Assembly: GCA_028023455.1 (NCBI GenBank)
Contig: JAQFVV010012404.1
Location: 14,495,000 to 14,558,999 of the forward strand
Length of the DNA stretch: 64,000 bases
Source of the DNA: Epiperipatus broadwayi
Lineage: Eukaryota; Onychophora; Udeonychophora; Euonychophora; Peripatidae
Direction of reading: 5' to 3'
Position numbers and translations under genes: made by a program. Below are positions 1 to 10,259 of this stretch, one piece after another; within the stretch, counting starts at the first letter, position 1, and every line of letters starts with the position of its first letter. The notes under the pieces are model-generated. The model saw only the letters and a program-made list of their open reading frames with translations, was not told the origin of the DNA and did not search any database.

Positions 1-239
1 ATAGTCTAATATTCTTTTTACATTTGCGTTGTTAGAATTATTAGAAATCAATTATTGTCAATTCTAATTTGTTAAACGATTATATTTTGATTAAGAGTAC
101 AAGAAAATAATCTCAACTTTTTTTGTGTTAATTATAAATTGATTAAAATCATTTAATATGAATGCTTTAATAGTTCTAATCGGTCTATAAAAATTGCTAA
201 TTACTTTACTTGTATACTAATCGCTATGCATGTGGATTT

Positions 240-1926
240 TTATACTGATTATAACATATAATACAATTATGAAATAGAATTTAAACCAGGGATGCAATGC
301 ACTGAGGCTTCTCCTTTTTCAGAGTCACAAATCTTTCAGCCACTATGTCCAGAGAAACCTGTTAGCTACTTTATTTTGCCTTTCCATTCCCCACCCTAAG
401 TTTTTCCTATATTCTTCTTGATCCTGCTTTATCCCATTTCCACAACATAATCTTTGTCAATTCATAGCCTTTACATCTAAATTCCCATTATCTTTTCCCA
501 AACCCAGCATATAAAACAAGAATCCACTTTCTGTATAATCACTTTGTTTATATTTATTCTTCCACAACTTCATTATTTGTGCCCTTTCTGCTTGTAGGCA
601 TTTACATTCAATTAACTAGATGCCTAATAATTTCTATGCCTTCCCTACATAACTTGCAGATTAAATCGCCATATTTTCGATTTGTGTATATTTCCTTGTT
701 GCTAAAGATCCTAATCGAGGCTTAACTAGTAAACTACTTTTCTTGCTATTATCATAAGTTAACTCGCACCCAATATTCTGTTTACTTCTATATATATTGA
801 AACTCTTTTTATTCTCCATACTAGTTCTCCATCTCTCCAACTCCCTATTTTTTATTAATGCATCTATTCTTATACCCTATTCCTTGCTACTATAACACCT
901 AACAATTCTTCTAAAACAATCATCCCTCATTTTGTATAAGTATACTGACATAAATTTTTTATCCAAATCTTCTGCATACTTTACTACCTTTCTCACCATC
1001 TTGTTGCTTGTCCTTTACTCATAACCCAATTAAATACTATTTTGGCTATTCTCTTATTATCCATAAATTGCAATCTATTGAACCTTTTTATTTTGCTTTT
1101 TGTATCTCTCATATGAAAACATAACCATACCATCTCTCCTTTAATTGCCTCCTTTGCCATCCACCCATCTGCATCTAATGCATGTCTTCCTACTTCCCTT
1201 TGTACTTTTTCTAAGTAATTTAGCACCTTTTTACTAACACATAATGCATTGTTTCCATATATTAACCCTGCTACTGCCACTCCCATACAATTCTAGCTAC
1301 ATCATACTTATTATATGAAAACACTATTAATTTCTTTATCAATCCCTTTCTTTTCTTTGCTTCATTTATCAATTCTTTTCTCCCATTCATCCAAACAATT
1401 TCTCAGATTATTTAAAATGATTCTCAAATAGCTATACATATTCACCATATTTAACTTTACATCCCCCAATAAAAAATCTTTCTTCTCTTTCCCCAGTATT
1501 AATCATCATTACTTTTTCTTCACTAAATTAAACCCCATCACTTTACCCACTCTTGTGCATGTCTTCACCATAACTTCCATATATTCCCTACTTTCTGTGC
1601 ACAAGAAGACATCATCCTCAAATAAAAGACCTGATAATGTATATACTCTCTTGCCACTTATTAATGATATCTCTATCTCTTTTCCTAGTCTTTTCATTAC
1701 TCTCTTCATTTTTCTCAAATATAACAAAAACAAAATAGATGACATAGGGCATCCTTACCTTAGTCCCATCCCATTTTAAACTTTAACTAATTCTATATTT
1801 TCTAATTGATATGTATAGTAACTATTTTTATACAATCTCTTAATAAGATAAATCCATTCCCAAATTTATTAAACGTACCCATAATGTATATGTATTTACT
1901 CTGTCATAAGCCTTCTCTATATCTAT
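240..1926 (-). pseudogene. LINE copy A, ORF2 3' half (RT motif B onward, C-terminal domain, 3' end)
   Basis: This is the decayed 3' half of a non-LTR retrotransposon ORF2 on the minus strand. 1745-1509 encodes an RT segment with LSGLLFEDDVFL, a variant of the FADD catalytic motif, next to an SxILFLLYL block that matches RT motif B. 1286-993 encodes a C-terminal domain with YGNNALCVSKKVLNYLEKVQ and GEMVWLCF, which resembles the domain downstream of RT in many LINEs. Frames are broken between these blocks. The coding remnant appears to end near 390, followed by 3' UTR. It is cut at 1926 by an LTR-element insertion inside the codons for RT motif A, and continues at 7577. The product is certainly dead. 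I did not assign a clade. Confidence 0.8.
1923..1926. repeat. 4-bp target-site duplication (left) of LTR element
   Basis: The four bases ctat precede the LTR at 1927 and are repeated at 7573-7576 just after the other LTR. The unoccupied site in copy B (40434-40437) has ctat once, followed directly by the sequence found after 7576. This fixes the element boundaries to the base. Confidence 0.92.
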
Positions 1927-3577
1927 TGAACCGGGTTCGAATATGTGGATTCGAAACACCGGCCTCTTAGGCAGAGAAGAACATACTCAGAGAGTATGTA
2001 TGCCCAAACGATAGCTATAAAGTATATAACTAACGTTACATTTCCAGGACATAACTTCTTCTCGACTGTTGAGTTCAACACCAAGTTCAAAGCACTTTTT
2101 TGTTTGTGTATAAACACGGGCGCCAGCTATCTATTCAAGGATGAATAAATAGCGCACTTTAAGCAATGGCCACTAACTCAACGCCTAAATCCACGACTAG
2201 CTCAGCTGTTTGTAATCACTAATAGATTATACTTAATTAGTGATTAAAAGAATTAATAAAAGAATTTGTTAAAAGGAATTGATAAAAAGAATTGATAAAA
2301 AGAATTTGGTAAAAGGATTGATAAAAAGAATTGACCGACAAATAAAGTTTAATTTTAAAGATAATTTATTAACTAACATTTATTTACTAAATTTAAACAT
2401 TCTAATAAAACACACGCATATTTTAAATTAACATTTCTAAACTAGTTTAAATATTCTTGTTTACTTTCATAACAAAACACTGGTATTTATCTAATTTAAC
2501 TAATAATATTGATATAAGGATCACGCACATATTAACTCATGCACACACACATAATAATATTAAAGTATTACATAGCATTTGAAATTTAATTACACACATC
2601 AATAGTTCATTTATGTATGATATCGAGTTCATATAATTAGACTCTTGGAGGATTCGCACGAATTAATGAAATGCAATGGCTATTACAGTATAACGAAAAT
2701 AAGCAAATGTTTTACCTAGGATTTTGAATGTTGACGTAGAATTTTGTTCTTTGGAGGCTGCTTTTGGTGAGGATATTTCCATTATAAATGCTTACCAGCC
2801 GGCTGGGACGTTTCCTTGCTGAGTTTCCTGATTTTCACGATTATTGCTATCGGAGACAAATAGATACTGACGGAGATTTTCTAAGATGTTAAGCTGACAT
2901 TATTTCACGGGCAGATCTGCTGTTTTCTCGGACATCTGGGCTGGAGGTGAACGTGCATTCCAAAATATTCTCAGCACTGCATTTTGTTTCTTAACTGACT
3001 CAATTAATTTCCGAACTGCACTCTCTCAATAATTTTGTGAACTGATTGTCTCAACTCAATTAATTTGTGGAATGAATTACTGTCCGATAAAAAAAAGTCT
3101 ATTTATACCTGTGCCTTGTTGTCTTTCTGATATCTCCCAAAGATCTGTTGTCAAATTCCTTATCAATTAATCCTTTGATAAACGTGTTTTGGAAGATTGC
3201 TTAATTAGTAATAGCCATGCAGAGATGTTGTTTTATATTTTAATTAATAACCATTGCCGTGTTTTTTAATAATAATCTTCTTTAACTTTATAATAACATT
3301 TACTCTATTGTTGACAATCACACATATATACGGTCATATATTAGTTTTAACATTATTTTTTCTTTAATTAAACTTGAATGACAAGAGATTTGTATGTTTT
3401 AACCCTTTAAATTATATTTTTATGAATACTAAAAAAAAACTATTTAATTCTTATCTTTTTCGAAAACAAGCTGCAATAAATTCTTCAACATTTAATTTTA
3501 TGTTTTTCTTTTATGAAAGATTACTTTAATAATAATTTTAGATAAAAATTATATGTGCCTATATCAATATAGGTACA
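1927..3577 (-). repeat. LTR (3' LTR in element orientation)
   Basis: This 1651-bp direct repeat is about 99% identical to 5920-7572. On the plus strand it begins tgaaccgggttcg and ends aatataggtaca. In minus orientation it follows the purine tract at 3578-3596, so it is the 3' LTR. The 67-codon open frame near its start recurs in the other LTR and shows no protein similarity. Confidence 0.9.
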
Positions 3578-3596
3578 TTACACCGCCCTTCCTTTT
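3578..3596 (-). promoter_or_regulatory. Polypurine tract
   Basis: Read on the minus strand this is a run close to aaaaggaagggcgg followed by tgtaa and then the LTR start TGTACC. This is the expected place for plus-strand priming. Five extra bases (tgtaa) separate the purine run from the LTR edge, which is unusual. Confidence 0.6.
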
Positions 3597-3750
3597 GAGA
3601 GTAAAATGCGTCATTTTGACTATTTTATCTCTGACAACATTAAATCTTAATTTATTATTCTTTCTAAGTTTGCTTTTTGGTATCTTTTCCTTTCCATACT
3701 AAGGGCAATCTCCAATTATGCTTTTCTTCTTTCTATGCTGGTAACATTGC

Positions 3751-4056
3751 TTACAATGTTCGTCCTGGATAATGACCACGAGGACAAACTAAATTTGTGG
3801 CACAGGGATCTTTTGTAAACGGGGCTTTGGCTGCCGATTCTCTTGATTGGACTTTGACTAAGAAAAGGTGGCTGCAAATGGCAGGAATTTCAACTGTCCA
3901 TTTTTGACTTACGCCCTGGAAAACGATTGCCGATTCTCTTGATCGGACTTTGACTAAGCAGCTACAATGGCAGGAATTTTCAACTGTCCATTTCCGACTT
4001 ACGCTTTGGAAAACGAGGTACGAGATATGGGGATTCTCCCCCGAAAAGTGACTCAC
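3751..4056 (-). other. Internal region with ~90-bp two-copy tandem repeat
   Basis: Between about 3830 and 4016 a unit of roughly 90 bp occurs twice in tandem, each copy starting with tgccgattctcttgat. The minus-strand open frame of 101 codons is therefore internally repetitive (KWTVE and KVRSRESA / KVQSRESA). No known protein domain is visible, so it is probably non-coding. Confidence 0.5.
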
Positions 4057-4921
4057 GACTTACTCTGGTTGTTGCCAGTGCGTTTTTTTTTAAAAGAGGA
4101 ATGATCCCGGCCAATCCGTTATGGGTACTAGAATTTATCCAGTCGAGAGCTTTAAACTTAACCTTAACTAAAACACTTCTATACTACCCTCATTCCCGTT
4201 AGATTCAAACCCTTATACACTCCTAATGTAACTTAGATTGACTTTATATTATTTATCACTAATCCTACAATATTATTTTAAATACACATGAACATTACTT
4301 TAACATATTTATTTATATTATTCTGAACTATTACGAACATTATCTTACATATTTATTTAACTTACAATACTATTCTAAACTATCACGGACATCAATTTAC
4401 ATATTTATTTATATTACGATATTACTTTTAACCCATTACTTTAACTTATATATTAACGTGCGTGTACTCAGAAAAAAACTATTTTATTTTACTACAAATA
4501 TTTTATTTATTTTCTACAGATATATTATACTTGTTTATTTAACTTGTTTTTATTTTATGTATTTCCGTTATTTTATTCATTTATTTAATTCTACAAACAT
4601 TATTTCTAAATCCTTAATTTGACCCATTTATTTAACTTGATTTTATTGATTTTTATTTATTTGAACTGTTTATTTACGAACATTTCCTTAATTAATATGT
4701 GCGTGGAGAAAAAAAAATCTTTTATTTTGCGAAGCCTCCATTATTATTATCTGACAAAACAATCCATCATTTTAAATAGCGAAATTCCAATTCAGGCTTT
4801 TCACCTACGTCAAAATAATTATATTAGACTCATAGTCCATTTCCAGTCCTTTTTGTTTATTTCCTTTACTATTCTGCCCGTTTACTAACTTTTAAACTAT
4901 GTCAGGTGGTTCCTTCTTTCT

Positions 4922-5554
4922 TTATGCAAATTCTATAATATAAACTAACTTTCCTCTCTTATCGGTTCCGTTTTTATATTTTATTGCTTTATCTCTTTCT
5001 CTTTCTGTTCTGTTTTCAACTTCGTAACTCAGAAAACCTTTATACCTAGACAAACTCTGAATTACTTCAATCTGGGAATATTTTTTTCTACGCTTTCTCT
5101 TTGTTTTAAATCTACGTCTACAGTGAATGCGAACGTTTACTTTAACCTTTTTAAATTTTTGTAAAAACTTTTCTACACTATCTACTACCTTGAACTTATG
5201 TTTTTCTTCTATTTCTTGATCTATATTTTCCCCTGTCTTAGCACTATCCTGTTCTGCTTTAATTTCTATTTCAGTCTTCTCTGTTTCAACACTATCTAGT
5301 TCTACCTCAATTTCTATATCTTTCATGACCTCAACTTCCTGACTTTCTTTAACCAAATCTAACTCTCTGCCTTCTTGGTTCTCCTCTACTTTCTCTATTA
5401 TTTCACTCTTCATTCCTTTAATTTCACATCTTATTTCTCTTATTCCCGCAATGAATTCTTGATGACTTTGCCTGAATTCTTGACGCATTTCTTCCACCAT
5501 ATTTATCATCATTTTCAGCATCTGCGTCTCAGACATTTCTTTCTCTTTTTCCAT
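4922..5554 (-). CDS. Gag-like coiled-coil protein of the non-autonomous LTR element
   Basis: The protein has 210 residues and starts 340 bp inside the 5' LTR/primer site, which is where gag normally lies. Residues 1-60 form a Met/Gln/Glu-rich helix (MINMVEEMRQEFRQ) with the spacing of a coiled coil. Residues 60-115 are highly acidic, with repeated EIEVE / EIEIK blocks. Residues 135-160 are a very basic patch (RRRFKTKRKRRKK) that could bind RNA. No major homology region, CCHC knuckle or other Gag core motif is recognisable. Function as a structural or RNA-packaging protein is inference from position and composition only. Coding potential is supported by one clean long frame in otherwise stop-rich DNA. 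Confidence 0.55.
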   Translation of the reverse strand: MEKEKEMSETQMLKMMINMVEEMRQEFRQSHQEFIAGIREIRCEIKGMKSEIIEKVEENQEGRELDLVKESQEVEVMKDIEIEVELDSVETEKTEIEIKAEQDSAKTGENIDQEIEEKHKFKVVDSVEKFLQKFKKVKVNVRIHCRRRFKTKRKRRKKYSQIEVIQSLSRYKGFLSYEVENRTERERDKAIKYKNGTDKRGKLVYIIEFA

Positions 5555-5893
5555 TTTTAAAACAATATTTTATTTCAAACTAGCGCTTACGTTAGACTAA
5601 ATTTACTATACGATTTATTTATTTATTTTTCTTACTAAGACGGAAACTCACGTTAACTCCACTCTTTTGTTCTTTTCACTACTCGCTCTTAATGTTTTAA
5701 CTACGCCCATAACACCCAATTGACTCTGATTTGATAGCATAAATGTCAAAATCTCTTCTCATTTCGAAAAAAAAAAGTTTTCGGTCAATTCTTTTTTAAA
5801 ATTAAAACACTTTTACATACGTAATTTAACTTTTGTATAAAACAAAATTTTCAAACAAGAAACAAAGTATTTCTTTACTATTGTTTCTTAGGT

Positions 5894-5918
5894 TCAGCCC
5901 CAAGTTGGGTCTAGCCAT
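5894..5918 (-). promoter_or_regulatory. Primer binding site (tRNA-type)
   Basis: On the minus strand, immediately inside the 5' LTR, the sequence begins TGGCTAGACCCAAC and continues through TTGGGGCTGAACC. The leading TGG matches the CCA end of a tRNA. The remainder resembles the primer sites of many Ty3/Gypsy elements. I do not name the tRNA. Confidence 0.65.
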
Positions 5919-5919
5919 T

Positions 5920-7572
5920 TGAACCGGGTTCGAATATGTGGATTCGAAACACCGGCCTCTTAGGCAGAGAAGAACATACTCGGAGAGTATGTATGCCCAA
6001 ACGATAGCTATAAAGTATATAACTAACGTTACATTTCCAGGACATAACTTCTTCTCGACTGTTGAGTTCAACACCAAGTTCAAAGCACTTTTTTGTTTGT
6101 GTATAAACACGGGCGCCAGCTATCTATTCAAGGATGAATAAATAACGCACTTTAAGCAATGGCCACTAACTCAACGCCTAAATCCATGACTAGCTCAGCT
6201 GTTTGTAATCACTAATAGATTATACTTAATTAGTGATTAAAAGAATTACTAAAAGAATTTGTTAAAAGGAATTGATAAAAAGAATTGATAAAAAGAATTT
6301 GGTAAAAGGATTGATAAAAAGAATTGACTGACAAATAAAGTTTAATTTTAAAGATAATTTATTAACTAACATTTATTTACTAAATTTAAACATTCTAATA
6401 AAACACACGCATATTTTAAATTAACATTTCTAAACTAGTTTAAATATTCTTGTTTACTTTCATAACAAAACACTGGTATTTATCTAATTTAACTAATAAT
6501 ATTGATATAAGGATCACGCACATATTAACTCATGCACACACACATAATAATATTAAAGTATTACATAGCATTTGAAATTTAATCACACACATCAATAGTT
6601 CATTTATGTATGATATCGAGTTCATATAATTAGACTCTTGGAGGATTCGCACGAATTAATGAAATGCAATGGCTATTACAGTATAACGAAAATAAGCAAA
6701 TGTTTTACCTAGGATTTTGAATGTTGACGTAGAATTTTGTTCTTTGGAGGCTGCTTTCGGTGAGGATATTTCCATTATAAATGCTTACCAGCCGGCTGGG
6801 ACATTTCCTTGCTGAGTTTCCTGATTTTCACGATTATTGCTATCGGAGACAAATAGATACTGATGGAGATTTTCTAAGATGTTAAGCTGACATTATTTCA
6901 CGGGCAGATCTGCTGTTTTCTCGGACATCTGGGCTGGAGGTGAACGTGCATTCCAAAATATTCTCAGCACTGCATTTTGTTTCTTAACTGACTCAATTAA
7001 TTTCCGAACTGCACTCTCTCAATAATTTTGTGAACTGATTGTCTCAACTCAATTAATTTGTGGAATGAATTACTGTCCGATAAAAAAAAGTCTATTTATA
7101 CCTGCGCCTTGTTGTCTTTCTGATATCTCCGGCAAAGATCTGTTGTCAAATTCCTTATTAATTAATCCTTTGATAAACGTGTTTTGGAAGATTGCTTAAT
7201 TAGTAATAGCCATGCAGAGATGTTGTTTTATATTTTAATTAATAACCATTGCCGTGTTTTTTAATAATAATCTTCTTTAACTTTATAATAACATTTACTC
7301 TATTGTTGACAATCACACATATATATGGTCATATATTAGTTTTAACATTATTTTTTCTTTAATTAAACTTGAATGACAAGAGATTTGTATGTTTTAACCC
7401 TTTAAATTATATTTTTACGAATACTAAAAAAAAACTATTTAATTCTTATCTTTTTCGAAAACAAGCTGCAATAAATTCTTCAACATTTAATTTTATGTTT
7501 TTCTTTTATGAAAGATTACTTTAATAATAATTTTAGATAAAAATTATATGTGACTATATCAATATAGGTACA
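5920..7572 (-). repeat. LTR (5' LTR in element orientation)
   Basis: This 1653-bp partner of 1927-3577 differs by about 14 substitutions, mostly transitions, and one 2-bp insertion (tctccggcaaagatc against tctcccaaagatc). It is followed by the ctat target duplication at 7573-7576, after which LINE copy A resumes. Confidence 0.9.
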
Positions 7573-7576
7573 CTAT

Positions 7577-8110
7577 AAAAACATATACAACTGGCTATCT
7601 CTATTTCTACTCATATCTGTAAGTTAAGTAACTATCTCCTATATACCTATCCAATTGAAAAACCCCTTGCATTTATCCCCCTATTATTTTCTTCCATTTA
7701 TTTTGCCATCCAGTCACTATATATGCAAAAACTTTATATAATGCTGACATTACTGCTATTGGTCTATAATTGCTAACTTTATATGATACTTACCATCTCC
7801 TTTAAATAGTAGTCTTACTCTTATATTATTCCAACTATCTGGAAATTCTCTCTTCTGTGCAATCTTATTAAAACATGATAATAGGTTTAATTTTGTCCTA
7901 TTTTTTAAATTCTTTACCATCTCTGCTGACCATCCATCTAAACTTCTTGCTTTTCCATTTTTCAATTTCTTTCCTGCCTCATTTAATTCCCTTTCTGTAA
8001 ATCTAATATTTCCATTACTATATGCTTTCATGTTTATTATTACTCTGTCCTTCACATCTAGCATCTTTTCTATATCCATTATATAATTATTTAAGATTTG
8101 TCTTTAATTC
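7577..8110 (-). pseudogene. LINE copy A, ORF2 N-terminal RT segment
   Basis: The minus-strand frame at 8079-7756 (107 codons) shows the opening of a LINE reverse transcriptase: ERELNEAGKKLKNGKARSLDGW, then NNIRVRLLFKGDGK. These match the usual xLKNGKAxGxDGW and Wxx...LxxKGDGK blocks preceding RT motif A. The frame then breaks. The next block (FIDIEKAYD) is the place where the LTR element is inserted. The same segment in copy B is at 40940-40617. Confidence 0.8.
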
Positions 8111-8721
8111 TTCTCTAAAGCTACACTTTATTCTCTTATCATCTAGTAATACTATTTTCCTCTCTCATACATTCCTTTTCATGTATTTCCAAAATTTTTT
8201 ATTCCCATCTCTTCCTCTTTTATTAATATCCTCCAACAATTTACTATTTAATTTCATTCTCTCTTATAATTATCTATTTTAGCCAATGTCTTTTTTTAAA
8301 TACTTTTCTCATTTAACATTAATATCTTTTTCACTTTCTTTGTTTTTAATAGCATGCTTATATTTTCTCTATGCTTTCCCCCTCTTTTTTACACTTTTAC
8401 TAACTCTCACTTTTCTATTACTTTTATTCTTCTGAATATTATCACTTAAAACCATATTTCCTATTTTTTCTACTTCACACCATTCTTTATATTCATCCCC
8501 AATCAACTCTTCTATGATTGCTTCAACTTTTATTTTATATTATTCTAACTTATTCTTATCATTCATTCTCTATCCACATCTTTCATTATCCTTTCTATTT
8601 TTATTACTATTTTCCATCATATTACTAACCATTTCTATTGTAAAGAAATTATGATCACTATTACATGTTCTCTTTTTATAATCAAACCTTTAAATTTTCC
8701 ACATTTATTCATTCCCTATTT

Positions 8722-9275
8722 CTCTAATCAGATATAATATAGTGTGTGAAATATATTACTTCTAGACCATGTGTATTGTCCCTCAAGTATTTGGTAAATT
8801 TCCAATGCTCAAATACACTCTGACAAAAATTCTTCAAAAACTGTCCATTCTTGTTATCTACATCATCAATTACTTCAATATACCATTAATATTCCCTATA
8901 ATTATTATTTTCTACCCCTTTTTTTTTGAAACTCTGTATATCCTTAACTAGGCATTCATGTATACTATTGTTTAACTTGATTATAGTTTGACTATCCATT
9001 CTTGTCTTTCTAACCTTATCTCAAACCACAAATGTTCTTGACATTTAACAGTATTCAAATATTTTTTTGACATAACTCCTATACCACCCGTCTTTTTTTA
9101 AATTTTATTCTCTATGTATATCCTGCCATACTATGTCTTCCGGTATAGATTCTTCTTGTAGATGTGTTTCCACTACTGCTAGTATCTCAAGCTCTGCATT
9201 TTTAACTGATTTATTTAATTCCAGCCATTTTTCTGATCTTCTACCACCTTGTATATTAAAATATCCAATTTCTTC
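8722..9275 (-). pseudogene. LINE copy A, ORF2 endonuclease domain
   Basis: On the minus strand from about 9270 downward a decayed apurinic-type endonuclease is readable in pieces. It includes a start block resembling NIQGGRRSEKW, an ETH motif and a later IIIIGNINGYI block that stands in for the usual GDFN. Copy B preserves a longer open stretch of the same domain. Multiple stops and shifts are present. It lies upstream of the RT segment, as expected for ORF2. Confidence 0.65.
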
Positions 9276-9536
9276 TTTCCTAACTACTCTTTTTTAAATT
9301 CTTTTGACACTTTGTTTTTCAATATATTTGTAAGTAACTTGCTTACTATTAATTTTACAGACCCCTTCCCTCTCCACATTTACATTAATATCCAAATCAG
9401 CTACTCTTTGTTTATTTCTTACATTTCTTCATTCTTCTTTTTTGATAATACTACAATTTAATCCTCCCCTTTTATAAGTTTTCCAAATTATATTTTTTAT
9501 AAATCAAACTTTTTTAAACTTCACTTCCTTGTTTTG

Positions 9537-10253
9537 TTAAGTGCAACCCATCTTTACTATATAACTCCCTCTTATAAAAAAATCCCACACATCCACAAAC
9601 ATAATATCATTTCTCTCATACAATTTTTTCAATCTCTCATTTATACAATATGCCCTATCTAACTTATATCTATTGTAAAATCTTGGTAATAATCCAACTA
9701 TTCCTGCTCTTCCTTTAATCTTATTCAAATTACTAATCAATTCTATGTACTCATCCATTACTCTCTCTGATGGTGCTGATAAATTGTCTCTACCATAACA
9801 TACACTTCTCTCCTCTCCTATTTCTTTACCATATCTGTAACATTACTAATCCTAGTTCCAGGCAAACATATGTTTACTTCCTTGTTTCTATTTTCCCTTG
9901 CAATAACATCTCCACATCCTCTAAATTAGTGAATCTTTTATCAATACTGTCTCATAGTTTACTTTCCCTATTTCATCCATAACATTCTCTTCCACCTTCA
10001 GGGCTTTCTTATCTACTTCTCCCTTACCACTTTTATTCAATAATTCCTTTATTTGCTCACACTTCATTTCTAACAATTTTAATTCTGCTTCTACATCCTT
10101 TATCTTTTCCTCTATTTTACTTATTCTTTGGTTAATCATCTCCACTGCACTACTTATTTTGTCATCTATATCTTTTGTCACTCCACTAAAAACATACTCT
10201 ATTCTATTTTCCTCATCTACATTTTGCTCCACTTTTCCTGACATTTTCTTCAA
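9537..10253 (-). pseudogene. LINE copy A, ORF1 (coiled coil + SGNH-like domain)
   Basis: Minus-strand 10253-9921 encodes about 110 residues of coiled coil (SAVEMINQRISKIEEKIKDVEAELKLLEMKCEQI). 9758-9537 encodes the C-terminal half of an SGNH/esterase-like domain (DEYIELISNLNKIKGRAGIVGLLPR, then NDIMFVDVWDFFIRG). This architecture is known from ORF1 of several LINE groups such as CR1. Between the two blocks the frame is broken but a CLPGTRI-like stretch is still recognisable. The GDS nucleophile block is not visible and the protein is dead. Confidence 0.7.
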
Positions 10254-10259
10254 ACTATC

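Larger units (their letters stand above)
1927..7572 (-). mobile_element. Non-autonomous LTR retroelement, minus orientation
   Basis: Two ~1.65-kb direct repeats flank a 2.3-kb internal region. The repeats start TG and end CA, and the insertion is bounded by a ctat duplication. Orientation is minus: next to the right-hand LTR there is a primer-site-like TGG sequence reading on the minus strand, and a purine-rich run abuts the left-hand LTR on the minus strand. The internal region encodes only one sizeable protein (210 residues, coiled coil plus basic tail). No protease, RT, RNase H or integrase motif was found, so it must be mobilised in trans. I count about 14 substitutions and one 2-bp indel between the LTRs, roughly 1%, so it is a fairly young insertion. 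A Ty3/Gypsy-related origin is likely from the primer-site shape and 4-bp duplication, but unproven. Confidence 0.88.

Noticed and set aside
1945-2148. 67-codon frame repeated at 5938-6141
   Set aside because: Lies within the two LTRs, so duplication is explained by the LTR pair, and the sequence resembles no protein.
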